Origin: Perkinsus chesapeaki
Taxonomy: Eukaryota > Perkinsozoa > Perkinsida > Perkinsidae
Assembly: GCA_013115145.1 (NCBI GenBank)
Contig: JAAPAO010000040.1
Location: 1 to 64,000, forward strand
DNA: 64,000 nucleotides
Direction of reading: 5' to 3'
Shown here in pieces: positions 24,561 to 36,036 of this stretch. The notes under the pieces were generated by a model that saw only the letters and a list, made by a program, of their open reading frames with translations, was not told where the DNA came from and searched no databases. How positions within the stretch are numbered: position 1 is the stretch's first letter; every line of letters starts with the position of its first letter. A program made the position numbers and the translations under genes.

Positions 24561-27500
24561 TCAGACAGGCGGTGAAGAGGATGCTTGGCTTATCGGTGGG
24601 GCGGTCAGCTTGCTCATAAGCCTGTTGGAGTATCTTACTGTCACTTGATCCTCGGCTGGCGTGCCAACCATAGTGCACCGCTCGTTCACACGTCGACAGA
24701 TCGCAGCACAGTGCAGCCGCAGCTGAAGAGAGATAATAGCACATCTGCTGCTTGGAGTCCATCACTTACTAAGGCGTCTTTGCAATGTGGGTGAACTGCA
24801 AGGTTTCCAAGTGAGAATAGAGCAATCTTAACGGATGAATCCGCAGGTCCAGCCTGCAATGGCGACTGTAGGAGCCTCCGATCGACCAGGTTCAGCAGAC
24901 CCTCTAGCGCCTGAGAACAGCGGTGGTTTAGGACTTGGGAAGTTTTATCAGTTTTATTGCCCCCATTTCTATCATTGGTCTGACTAGCTCGTTGCTGTTC
25001 CGTACAAGGTTACCCAGCGCTCCTGCTGCATTGGCTCTGGTCTTCTCGTCCTCCTCAATATCTGCAATACTATAGACTACAGCTAGAGGTGTCAGAAAAC
25101 CGCTTACTCAGTAGGTCTATCAAATAAGGCAGAGCCTGCTTCAGCTCACTGTACAATCCCGAGCTATGGAAGGCAGAATTCCCCAACGCGAACGATGCGA
25201 ATTTCCGAACAGTGGCGTCTGGATCGGAACACAGTGGTAGCAGGGCCGCTATCAAGTCGTCCCTAATTACAAAGATCGAGTTAAGCAGTAGACAAAGCAG
25301 TACTCCCCAAAAGAACTGTAGAAGAAGTCAGAGTGACGTGCCATGTTGCCGATCGCATTGCAGGTCTTGGCTCGGACTCCAGATGATGGATGCCCACAGT
25401 TCCTCCGCAAGGCCCCACAGGGTGATATTTGCTTGATGGCATAGTAGAAGTCTTTACTCTGTCGGGCTATATGGGACACAATCTACACAGGAAGATGAAG
25501 CCCTGGCGGCGGGGAAGTCCGTGGAAGGGAAGATGCCGCCTACCAATAGGGCATCCACCAAAGCCTGCTCGTCGGCACTTGAGAGGGTATCAAACTTCTG
25601 AAGAGAGGTTGCTAATCATTATAGATACTCACCAACAGAACCAAAAGTGAGGTCCAAAACGAGGCAGCATCTGCCATTACCTTGAAGAGCTCGAGACCCC
25701 CCGCAGCTACGAACTGGCCGGCCAGGGAGTTATGGTGCAGCACAAGGCACGAGAACAACGTTACGGCCTCAGTAGGCAGGGTCGAAAGCTCCGACAGAGT
25801 TGTACACTAAAATGGGCAACGGACAGTAGACAAGTGCGGCAGCAACAGCAGCAGCAGGCCATTCACCAGAGATGCGATGACTTGAGACTCGATCAGCTCG
25901 TTGGTGAGATTCCCGCTGCGGTCATCTGAAAGAGCGCCTGATGCCGCCACTGCGGTCTCCAGCAGCAACCTAGCCAATGACAGTTGTGTGGATAACAAAT
26001 GGAAGCCTACCGCGTAGCGCACTCTGCCTCGTCCGGGGGCCTTATAGTCCCGAGGCCCCGAGCTAGCACTAGGAAAGTTCGGAGGAATATCCTAGGCTCC
26101 AGCACTTCCCTATAGTCGTGCCTGAGCCAACTAATGCTGCTGCTGATGGTGGGCCACACATGCCACGCCTTACAGCAGACGGATGGCTGCCGATATGCCA
26201 TAGCGCGTTGGCGAGAGCAGGTGGAGGAAGGTGCAGATATATCTGGGAGAGCTCGGGTCCCAATGGAGGACCCGACACACGACAGACCGGACGTCTTGAT
26301 CATGGTTGCTGTGGTCTAGACTGCAAAGTAACCTGACCGGATGATGTCGTAGTACTCTCTAAAGACGCTAGTGTAGAAGAGGACGGAAGTAGGGTGGAAG
26401 AAGTATGTCAGGTTCAATCGGTAGGTTAATACCGGTTTTCAATCGGTAAAAACCGCGTAAGTGCCGGGAAGTGTCGATGAATTATCAAAACCCTCAAGGC
26501 TAGCGGTGCCACACCCGAAACCTTTCACACGCTCAATTTGCGTCAATTAAAAATGTAATATCATCACCCAACAACTAGGCCACAGTGGCATCGCTGGGCT
26601 GATAGATGGTATTATCGTTTGCTATCTCTCGTTACCTCATAACAGAGTCCATCGGTGCCCCAGGGGTATAGCCACCAACTTGAACGCCCTCTATCTTCCG
26701 AGCAAGCTCAGCTACTCTCGCTACTTGTGGATTACCATTTCGAGGGGACAGAGAGGAGCTACTCAATAAGGAGGCAATCACTATAATACTGGCGGCCAAG
26801 GTTTACCCTATGTAACATAGCTCGTAGACAATGCCACCCACCATACCACGCTTCAACAGTAACTCCTTCACTTCCGTCGACTGGCGCACCCCTGAACTGG
26901 GGCATGTCACCATGGACACTACCACTGATAGGAGATAGGCAAGGAAGACCTATTAAAACGTGTCTGATAAGCGCTGATGAGGAAGCCTTTTACGAAACAA
27001 GCTGGAGAGGAAGGGCGTTGTTGTTGGCACTCTTTGACGCTGCGGGCGGCTGCTGCAGCCTCTTCGAGGAAACTCAAGCTGTAGAACGACTGTAGTAGCG
27101 TCAGCAGTAGTAGCTCACATTGCAGCTCTTTGGGTTAGGCTAGTTGCAGCACCTTCCTTTGCATTAGCCAGAGCTGTACTAATAATAACGAATACCAATC
27201 CAACAGGTATGATACCATCTCCTAAGGCACTGCTTCCTAGCAATCAGCTGACTCTAGTAGTAACCTACTACCATCCTTGCGTAGCACAGCACAGTTGTTT
27301 GCCGTTGCTAAGGCCACTGCTTGGTGGAGGAGGTTGGATCCCTTACCTGCACCATCCCCATAACCAACAAGTCTGCTCCCAGGAGCTTTAGTACCGTTCC
27401 GATGATGATCAAGAGCGGCAAGTATCTCCTCCGAGGCTCTCGAGGAACACACTTCTGCCCTGGCCAGCTCGACCAGCAGCTTCAATGCATTGGTATCAAA

Positions 27501-30500
27501 CTGTAACGGCGATTGGCTCACGTGGCACATCTCCAAAAGTAACTAAGGCAGAATCCTCCTCTACAAGCCGACCGACCCTACCTCAGCAACACTGACACCA
27601 GCTTCCCGACGGCTCTGGGCCTCCATGGCCTCCAGGACCTATACCTCATCATTACTCCCCCACCCCTAGGCCAGCTACCTTCTTTCTCCATGCACCATCT
27701 ATCTGTCCAGCTACCTCCTCTGGTGATGAATCTCGGGTAGTATCAGATCTTACACTATTCTGTCGAGTAGGGCCATCAGTAAACGCCCAGGCCGTAGCCG
27801 CCGAAACGTACTCGGCGGCCTCTACCGGGCCTGGTGAAGGCAGCGACATCAGAGCAATGCCGCTGACTGGCATTACAATAGGAATTATGCAGCAGACTGG
27901 CAAAGGCTTGCAGTATAGCACGGGCCAGCTTTATGCCATTGCCACTTCGACCAGCTCGAGCTAGGCTTCCAGCCAGGGATTGTACCTTACGTACTTTTGG
28001 GAGAGCGAAGAGCGAACCGCTTCCCTCCTACTGCTAGTGATAGAGGTGACCGATCTCCCTCCTGCTCCCAACGCTTCAGGCACTCCACAGCCTGAGGCCA
28101 CACTAACGAGGTTCCCACCATCAGACTACGTACGTGCGGTAGCTGCTCTGCTGCTTCGGTGCCGCGCTGCACTATTGACCATGCTATGGTCTGCTGAGCT
28201 AGGGCTGCAAAGAGCACCTGAAAGGGTAGCTCATGCTCCCTAGCAACTGAGCTAACCTCACTCCACAACACTTGGAGACATTAACCGCACCGGGTCCTGG
28301 ACGACTGGGGGATAGAGCGTCGCTTATATCGAGAACCTTAGAGGAGTTATAATAAGGACGAGGGAGCTATATGCCTTTAACGAATGCATAAGCAGGATTC
28401 CCTTTCGTTTGTTGGGCCGCCCCAGCTAGCTTACCTCAGGAACAATGCATAGGAATCTATCTGCAATCGATAGGTTGCTGCCCTCATCAACCCCAAATAT
28501 TGGGTCAGCTCCATATTGGTCCATGCCTCCAGTAGAAGCACCAGCTGCAGCTATTGACCTGTAGTAGGCCTACCTTAGAAGGAGACCAAGCCTATGCCCA
28601 CCTAAGCCACAACCCCAGCACTCTTAGACCATCCGAGAGGACTGCTTCAAAGCCTGACACTTCTCGGAAGGGAGAGGATTCTTTATCGCCTGATAGGGGC
28701 CCTCTTAGGGAGATTGAGCAATAATCCTAGATGACCTACAGCATTTAGTGACTATCCTTAAGGTTGATGCAGGGAGGGTGCTGTCTGGGGCGAAGAGCTT
28801 TGACAGAACGTCATGACCAGCCGCGGAACCTCCGCTGGACTGTGTTACGTAGACCAGAAAATTAGCCAGAAATTGCAGTAAGGAGTGCAGAGGTGGAGCA
28901 GGAGGAGGTAGGGAGAATAGTCCCTTGAGGCCCGCGCCTGACTAGATTTCTCAAACCAAAAGGTCCCAAGTTCCATCCCCGCTGGGCGCTTTACTACCGT
29001 TGTTCCTGATTATAGTACAGCCATCGCACTGTTGAGCATACTTCTCCAAAAGATCCAAACACTAAATACCCGAAATTCTCACGCGCCTCGAAACTCGTGG
29101 TTACCGTTGCAGCAAAAGAGGCATCATTCGGTAGTATTTTAGGATCGACGACTGCCCTGCTAATAACCTCGAACCATTTATTAGATGGCAGCGCTGATGG
29201 TATTGCGGAGGCGGCTGCTGCCTGCTGCTATGAGGATTTCACAAAGGAGCGGTATGAGGCATGGCCTACTCGATCCCTAGCTACTGGCGAGGTACTGGGT
29301 ACCCTTAGACTAACCGGATTGATGACCCCCAACGAACCTGGGGTAGTGTCACCTCTCCCTCGTTGACTAGTCCTGACAGCCTTAATATAAGTCGAGCGTC
29401 AACCTGAGATACTTCTCACCCCGAGCTATCTAATCTGGCAGACCCAGCAGGTGTGCTTCCCCCATTGAGTGGCACATCCAGCGCTGGTGGTCGCTCCGGT
29501 GAAGGTGATGTTCTGACGAAAGGGTGGTCAAGCAAGGCTGGCCAGGACAGACGCTTGGATGGGTTCTTCTGCAGTAGACCCTGTGAAAAAGATATTTCGG
29601 AGGGTCATGCGGGCCAAAGCTTACTTGGAGAAATGACTTGAAGTCTGGTGACATATCAGTAGGATATTTTACTGGGTCCTTAATAATAAGATGTATTAAA
29701 CTGTACAATGAATTGGTATAGAAGGGGGGTGTACCCACAAAGAGCTCATATAATATTACACCTGTCACCAACGATGACCGCCGCCTCACTAACTATCAAT
29801 GGCTCACCAAGAGACCATAGGTCAGCTGTGTGATTGTAGGGCTGCTCCTGGACAACCTCCGGGGCCATATAACTAATGATTCAGCGCTCATAGAGATGTA
29901 GCCTATGATATACTCTCACAGTGGTGTTCCTTTTATACTAGTAAGCACTATAGTGTTATAGCTCATCGCTCGAGCGAATCCAAAATCACAAAGCTTGACT
30001 ACATTGTTCGCACCGACAAGGATATTTTGAGGCTTCATATCCCTACCAAAGATCCTATCTCCCCTATAAATGACACCCTTATCACCTGTGGATGACTCTA
30101 TTGCTATGCAAGTAATGCAGTGCCTTCACCAACTGCTGGGCTATACGACGGACCTCACTTTCAGGCAGCTTTTTATCATCCTATATGATATGAATCAACT
30201 AGAATCCTCCTGGCAAGACTCACTTGGAAGATTTCAAACAGCTCACCATGGGCGAACTCTGTGACCACTACAAAATCCGTACCTGCCCCGAAGCCCCCTC
30301 AATGGCCTGAACCGAGCCTGATACTACTGGTCTCGAAATATTCATCCATCATTATTATATGGTCATGATTCAGCTGTTGAAGGATGGCTATTTCCTGCCG
30401 CAGATTCCTTAAATCCTTTTCGGACTTCCCGCGTTTTGCTATGAATTTTAGAGCCACTACTCGCCCAGTGTACCTAAAGATATGCGCCTATGCGCACTGC

Positions 30501-30661
30501 GAAGATCTTCTCAGGCAGTTCTGGATGGAAATGTAACTTGCTAACCTAGCAAGATTCCCCCAAGGTCAATTGGAGAACCTCCCACATTACTTTCGTCTGC
30601 CTTTAAACACTTTACCAAAGCAGCCCTCTCCTATAAGGTGAAGAACATGATAGTTTTCCAT
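24561..30661 (-). CDS. STK36: Fused/STK36-type serine/threonine kinase with C-terminal ARM repeats
   Basis: The start [18 protein letters not shown] at 30661 is the Fused kinase N terminus with its glycine loop. Then come [20 protein letters not shown] with the catalytic Lys, [11 protein letters not shown] joined across an intron to [10 protein letters not shown] (HRD loop), [12 protein letters not shown] (DFG), IKGTPL plus YMAPEVV (activation loop end) and HTADLWSLG. The helical lobe [18 protein letters not shown] and [18 protein letters not shown] is near 29650-29760. A long, poorly conserved linker (about 26.4-29.4 kb) leads to ARM-like repeats, such as [19 protein letters not shown] near 25010 and [14 protein letters not shown] near 25190. 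The end proposed is TGA at 24561. In animals and protists Fused kinases act at the axoneme central pair. Linker exons are not resolved, and a split into two genes near 26.4-26.6 kb is not excluded. Confidence 0.83.
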
Positions 30662-31055
30662 TACAAAAGATGATTCACTAATAGCCGTGTTAATACAGTA
30701 ACGTATATTTAATACTGTAAACACTACACGATCATTGATTAACAACCAGAAATGATACTAATTATTATAAACAGCATGGACCCATTTGCAACGGACGACA
30801 CCTATTTGAGGGGAGGAGCTGATCAATGGTCGCCTGCCATAGGAACAATTAGACGCGATGAAAGCCTATCTTCGTGCCTGGAAACTATAAGCTAGTCAAC
30901 AACTCGGATTCCTCCCATATTACTCCTAGTGTAGTCTCAGCGATACATTACTAGGATCCGTGGTGGGATCAGACACGGACTCTAAGATACCTCGAAGCTA
31001 ATCGTTACTGGTGAGGTAAATGGCGGTACCAGTAATCGGTTGGGATCTTGCTTCT
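30662..31055. other. Upstream region of the STK36-like gene
   Basis: This AT-rich spacer upstream of the kinase start at 30661 contains several ATTAT and TACTAATTATTATA runs. I see no open frame or RNA gene. Confidence 0.4.
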
Positions 31056-31319
31056 CTATCCCTCTAAATCACAATAGCACGTAACCCAGCCAATTTCGAG
31101 AAACCTGTTACCTCCTCGTTGGTTGGTGATGCTATTACGTCTGAAAAGTAAGCATCTAAACCGATCGATGAGCTCCCCACTACTGGTGTGAGTTCCCACT
31201 GGTCTGCAGCACAATCGTCGCTTTCTGCGCTCAAGTATCTCAGCAATTTCAGCAAGCTCACGAAGGTCACATAGGACCTCTTCCTTCATGGCTTGGAGCA
31301 GCTGAGGATCTACCGGCAT
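31056..31319 (-). CDS. Hypothetical small protein
   Basis: An 87-residue frame starts at ATG 31319 (MPVDPQLLQAMKEEVLCDL, then a charged helix RELAEIAEILERRKRR). The first 35 residues look like a real amphipathic helix. After that a second overlapping frame is equally open, so a short intron or chance openness is possible. No family is recognised. It lies upstream of and on the same strand as the STK36-like gene. Confidence 0.3.
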   Translation of the reverse strand: MPVDPQLLQAMKEEVLCDLRELAEIAEILERRKRRLCCRPVGTHTSSGELIDRFRCLLFRRNSITNQRGGNRFLEIGWVTCYCDLEG

Positions 31320-31401
31320 TTTACTACCGGTAAACGAAGCAATTGGATGAAAGGGCGAAAACCGTTGATGATGAGTGTGAAACCGTTGTCATTCGAAATA
31401 T

Positions 31402-31431
31402 CCGGGTTCGAATCCCGCGACCAGCATTTTT
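31402..31431 (+). tRNA. tRNA-like 3' fragment with T-run
   Basis: There is a T arm CCGGG-TTCGAAT-CCCGC (31402-31418, four of five pairs) followed by a 7-nt acceptor-like strand GACCAGC, discriminator A (31426) and a T5 run (31427-31431), spaced exactly as in a tRNA gene. A matching 5' strand GCTGGTC is not found within the preceding or following few hundred bases, and no D arm or convincing anticodon arm is seen. It is a tRNA remnant, a tRNA-derived retroelement end, or part of a disrupted tRNA gene. Confidence 0.4.
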
Positions 31432-31573
31432 CTCCAACTAATTATCCTCTCCGCTTGGGAACCTCCTTATCCTTTGCTAAGCCGCATGCACAGGTGTGCA
31501 GTTACCCGTGTATAACGAAAGGTCGGCCTCATATAGCACACCGAAAGTCTGTTCTGGTTCCACTGATTTGGGA

Positions 31574-31873
31574 ATGTTCCGTTTGTTAAGCGTTTATTTA
31601 TTATTCCCTTTTATCATGACGGTAGTCCCTACAAGCCGGTTACTCTCCTCGCATCAGTCCGCCAAGCCAACTGTGGTAGACTCTGAGGATGGCCATCGAA
31701 GTCTCCTCAGAAGCTGCTTAATAGCAGTCGTTATAGGGCTACTGGCCACAAGCTTGAGTCTAGTCATCTTTGGCTGCTGGATGATAGCTTGTTTGATTGT
31801 TAGTGATGAGGAGATAGAAGTAGATACACTCAATGCAATAGAACGATGGGCAAATGCATGGTTCGAGCTATGA
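31574..31873 (+). CDS. Small membrane protein, unrecognised
   Basis: The ATG at 31574 opens a 99-residue protein. It has an N-terminal hydrophobic leader (MFRLLSVYLLFPFIMTVV), a short polar stretch and a strong membrane helix (CLIAVVIGLLATSLSLVIFG). It ends in an acidic tail (SDEEIEVDTLNAIERW). The arrangement suggests a single-pass or hairpin membrane protein. No family is recognised. The frame also extends upstream to 31496 without a clear start. Confidence 0.42.
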   Translation: MFRLLSVYLLFPFIMTVVPTSRLLSSHQSAKPTVVDSEDGHRSLLRSCLIAVVIGLLATSLSLVIFGCWMIACLIVSDEEIEVDTLNAIERWANAWFEL

Positions 31874-32088
31874 TACTGTTGTTGAAAATTACTCTGTTGC
31901 GTTCTTTCCGGTAGCAAGATTCAGTTGAATACTCGCTATTAGTTAACCGTACGGGTCTCTCCTGTTAGCAACAAAAGTGAATCCCCATCGGCGGGATTGA
32001 TCGAACCCTCCAACTGGCACCAATCCCTTTCCCTAAGGGTTACAATGCATGCTTGGAGCTAAGATATCCTGATAGTTTCTTATTTACC

Positions 32089-32959
32089 ATGGGCACCGAT
32101 ATACAGTGTGAATCTGCGGCCCTAACAACCACCGGCGGTCGAGTTTGGTCAGCCTCTCATGATATGTTTACGTTCCTTAAGGTGAGGCCCTCAATGGGAG
32201 ACTAAGCTCTTTTGCGAAAGATTCTTTTGAGGTTAACATTACCTCTCGTATCCGACCCTCTCTATCTTTCAGGAAAAAACTGATATATTTTCTCTCAAAA
32301 AAGGTCGCATTCTCGAGCTCGGATCAGGATGCGGATGGCTAGGAATGGAGGTGATAAGAGGGGAAGGCTGTTTCATTGGTCACCTTGGATTTGTCAATAA
32401 TGTGTCATGAGGTTCTAAGGTCGCATCTCTCCTACCATCAACCGTAGAGGTTGTGTTAACTGAGCAAGAGGAAGGAGGAGGCCTTCAATGGCTTCAGCAC
32501 AACGTCGAGCTCAATCAACAGCGAGGCGTTCCTCTTGGTACGGAGCTCTCTATAACACTTGAAAGTGAATGAATTCCCTTGTCAGATAACGTAACCTGCC
32601 GGACATGCGACTGGAACGAGGTTCCAGACGATCTTCGCAATGTAGATTGGGATTTTATTATCGGCACAGAGCTAGTGTACCTGCCCATACTAACCAAGAT
32701 ATTCCCTCGAGCAATAAGTCAGCTCATACACCCCCCAAACACCCAGGTCTACTATGGCCATATGCTGGGCCGTTACGAATCTATGGACCTAGATCTCATA
32801 GACAACTTCCGTGCCTTGAATTTGGAACCTCGAGAGCAGCTACAGCCGGGCATGACCGAGCTGCCTCCAGAGGATGAACATTTCACTCAGTTGTTCCCGG
32901 AGATGCGCCTTGCGGTTTATAAGATAGCTCCCGTTACTAGTGGCATACCAGCTTCATAG
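32089..32959 (+). CDS. METTL21-type class I protein methyltransferase
   Basis: The start MGTDIQCESAALTTTGGRVW at 32089 runs to WSASHDMFTFLK, then an intron to about 32271. Exon 2 gives KKGRILELGSGCGWLGME, the SAM-binding motif I of METTL21-like protein lysine methyltransferases (GRVW..S..L..FL precedes it in the family). Further exons give STVEVVLTEQEEGGGLQWL (motif post-I region, LTD/E) and NVELNQQRGVPL. After a 47-nt intron ending at 32585 comes TCRTCDWNE with WDFIIGTELVY, the family's D-E-V/L-Y-like catalytic motif. The frame stops with TAG at 32957-32959. Family members methylate lysines on chaperones or translation factors; this one's target is not predictable. Confidence 0.8.
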
Positions 32960-33047
32960 GCAACATAATCGGTTGTGTTATCAATTCGTACGGGTGGTCG
33001 ATGGTAGTCGAGGCTATGGTTTCAGTTGAGTGCTACTATGAAGGAGG

Positions 33048-35209
33048 ATGGACACAGCTATATCAGTTGATGCTACCGAGTTAAGAAATAATGTAATACT
33101 GGTGGGGTAATAAGGATAGGGATTGAGTTGTTGTATATACAGGAGGCATTCGTGGAGGCATTGCTACAGGCTCCTGAGATACCCAGTGAGCCAGGGTCGC
33201 CCGGGGACAAGTCTCCACCGCGCGCAGAGAATCCTTCTAATGTGAGCCGACTTGACTGGGATTCGGAAAGCTCTCAAGTGCGGTCAGTTGGCACATGAAC
33301 CCTACCACGTTGATGACGTACGTTCGGAGCCTGTATTACCCTTACCACCACCACCACCACCGGAGCAAGACTCGCATCTAGCAGTGCAACACTCAGGGCC
33401 GGTTATGCCAGGGGTACCGATAGGATTGGAAGTATCTGATGAGATGGTCAGCGGCGGCGGCGGGGATAGGCCTTCTGATAGGGTGTGTTGTGTTCAGGCA
33501 TTGGCAATCCCCTCAAAGAGGGCACGAAGGGGATCGCTTATCAACGGGTCGGATGTGGTCAATGAGCCAGGCGCTGAGGAGGGACACGTCACCGCTGTGG
33601 TCCAGCTTAAAAGTGGGCCTTGGCGGGCTCAAGTAAGAGGTTATTATGTGGCGCGTGAAGCTGAAAGTCGTTAACAGATAGCTATTGGAGGGAAGAAGTA
33701 TCGGGGGCCTACTCGACGAACTCCAGGTAGTAGTGCATCGCAACTTGTACTGCGAACGAGAGCTTCTTAGAGGAAGCGGACAACGATCGAATTCAAATGG
33801 AGGAGGCTCGCCAGGCCAACACTCTGGAGCAAGTACGTGGTGGTGGCTCAGTGTGGATAAAGGATCCTAATATGTCATTGTAGCTGTTGCAAGACTGGGA
33901 GATGACCTCACAGTTGCTACCTAAAGGAGTGTACTACAACAAGTCAAAGAAGGCATTTGTAAGGCAGCTAGAATTGAGGGGAGTATCTTGAGGTTAGATT
34001 GCTACCATCCATCAACAAGTTAGTTTTGTTGAAGCCGATCATCTCGACACCGACCCTACTGTACCGCGAGCCATGACCATGAAGGTAAAGCGAGCCAGCT
34101 GGTGTTATTAAAGGATTCGGTGTGCCAGTACGAGGGGCCAGCGCGTCATAACGTAGAAGAGGCTATACAGGACAGGATTATGCTCGAGGCCGCGCAATCA
34201 CCGGAACAGGTTCAAGAGGTATGACCTACCACTGCGGTGGCTGGATACTAGTGCCGCTAGGTACTGGCAAGGCTGCGGCGTCCGAAGCAGGAGAAACGGC
34301 GAACGCCGAGCAAGGAGAGGATCCCTACTGGAGTGCATCTCAAGAAAGATGGGTAGGCCGCCGCCTTGGGGGTTAGGATGGACCATAGACGAGGACTTCA
34401 GATTTTTTACGGCTCAAGTTTCGGTGCACCGGAAAAATTTCCGAGGGCCGCCGCGTACATCGTTGGAGGAGGCGGTAGATGACCGACAACGGCTCACTCA
34501 AGCAAAGGAGGAAGGGCGAGTGGATGAGGTAAGCAAAGTTAGCCGGTATCACTGGGAAAGCGGGAACGGAAGCTGGAAAGTATGTGCACTTTATTGGAAG
34601 GTGCCAGCGAAACTGTTTTGTGTTACTGTCTCCGCGAACGTTCTAGGAAGTGGTCGACCTGATGGGGATTGTCATATCAACACTAGAAGAGATATAGTCG
34701 AGGGCGCCGTTTCCTTTCGTTTCTGATGATTAGTGTGACACTTCTTCTTTCGGTAAATTGTCTGATTCGGCAAGATATTACTTTTACGGCTATTGTGATG
34801 CCATTACGATTTTCCCTAGTGGAGCGTATTTCAGGTATGGAGCAAGATGAAGGAGGAGTATGCCCAACTGCAGCAGCTTCGACGACTGACAACCACTGCT
34901 ACAGGAATACGGAGCCTCCGAGGGCCAGGCCGACCACGAGGATCGGTCACCCGTATTGCCCATGTACCTTTACCGGACCTCTCGGCGGCGCTACCTCCGC
35001 CGGGTAGCCAGCCTAGCTTTATCCCAGATGTGGTGCCCTCCACAGTTGAGGAGCATGAGGCCATCGCTGAGCACGCTGATTCTGTGGTTAAACTTGATGT
35101 ATCCCATTTCGAGTGTGCCTCCTCACATAATTACAATGCTATAACCACCGATGGAGCTCATACAGCAGAGTCTGATGAGCCCGCCGCCGCCGCCGCGTTA
35201 CCATCATAA
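33048..35209 (+). CDS. Putative DNA-binding protein with AP2-like segments and AT-hook
   Basis: The proposed start is ATG 33048 (MDTAISVDATELRNN), joined across a GT-AG intron to EAFVEALLQAPEIPSEPGSP. Exons then show three copies of pieces resembling an AP2 DNA-binding domain. Copy 1 has LKSGPWRAQVRG then IAIGGKKYRGPTRRT and EEADNDRIQMEEARQAN. Copy 2 has LLPKGVYYNKSKKAFVRQ. Copy 3 has IPTGVHLKKDG then VSVHRKNFRGPP and SLEEAVDDRQRLTQA. The last exon (34840-35209) holds a coiled piece and an AT-hook core, RGPGRPRGS, and ends in an Ala-rich stretch. AP2 domains with AT-hooks are typical of alveolate transcription factors. The copies are divergent and the exon joins are by eye, so family assignment is moderate. 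Confidence 0.5.
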
Positions 35210-35460
35210 GTTCATTCCGTAACATTCTATCTGGTTACGTCAGCGTTGTGTTAAGAGTTAGAACAGACAGTCGAATCAATGCTGACAAGGTTAATGCTAA
35301 CCAGTTTTTGAGACTCCCGTATTATATAGCAATAGTGGCACTTCATGCCATCTCCCCTAAGTAAGGGACACTTTCTTCGTTGCTTTCTACTTTGTATTAT
35401 ATACTAGATTTTGAATTGACTTTTGAAGACGCCGGTCTTCTCGCTACACCTTCACGTACT

Positions 35461-35690
35461 TTTACCCACCTTCCTTACTCTACAACTACTACCCACCTTC
35501 CTTACTCTACAACTACTATCCACTTTCTTCCTTACTCTACAACCACTATCCACCTTCTTCCTTACTCTACAACTACTACCCACCTTCTTCCTTACTCTAC
35601 AACTACTATCCACCTTCTTCCTTACTCTACAACTACTATCCACCTTCTTCCTTACTCTACAACTACTATCCGCCTTCTTCCTTACTCCAC
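35461..35690. repeat. Minisatellite, about 30-bp unit
   Basis: There are about eight tandem copies of a pyrimidine-rich unit (CCACCTTCTTCCTTACTCTA then CAACTACTAT). The first two are 27 bp, lacking one TTC; the rest are 30 bp. As multiples of 3 they are open on both strands, giving 9-10-residue repeats in each. No start or conserved motif supports a protein. The array ends about 350 bp before the first malate dehydrogenase gene. Confidence 0.85.
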
Positions 35691-36036
35691 GCTGCTTATT
35701 CCCGCAATCCTCGCTCTATAAATTCGCCACGCTTTTCGGCAGGTGTGTTTTATGGCGCTTCGTATGTGGTTCTCATTTGACTCCTTTGATGTAGTTCTAG
35801 AATTACAGGGAAGCCCCGAAACATGCCAGTGAATCCCAAAGAAACCTTGGGCTCATACACTCCTGCTCAAACAGGGTGCTACATCTATGGGGAAACACAC
35901 GAGGTGGCGTGCGACGACACAAAAGCTGTCTCCGGTGGTTAACTGGTCTTAGCTAATAATTTAGCTATGGATTTGTGCGTCCCATCGGTGGTCTCCTGTA
36001 CCCCTTTATTGTGGATTTAATCATCAACAACTCATC

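Noticed and set aside
32000-32040. Minus-strand GGTTCGATC resembling a B box.
   Set aside because: No T stem or acceptor pairing around it.
32540-32590. A 21-nt ultrashort intron in the methyltransferase gene.
   Set aside because: An alternative donor at GGTACGG gives a 47-nt intron that keeps frame and fits the usual intron size here.
35380-35794. Proteins with 10-residue repeats on either strand of the minisatellite.
   Set aside because: The 27/30-bp unit keeps any frame open; no start context, flanking domain or splice signals support either.
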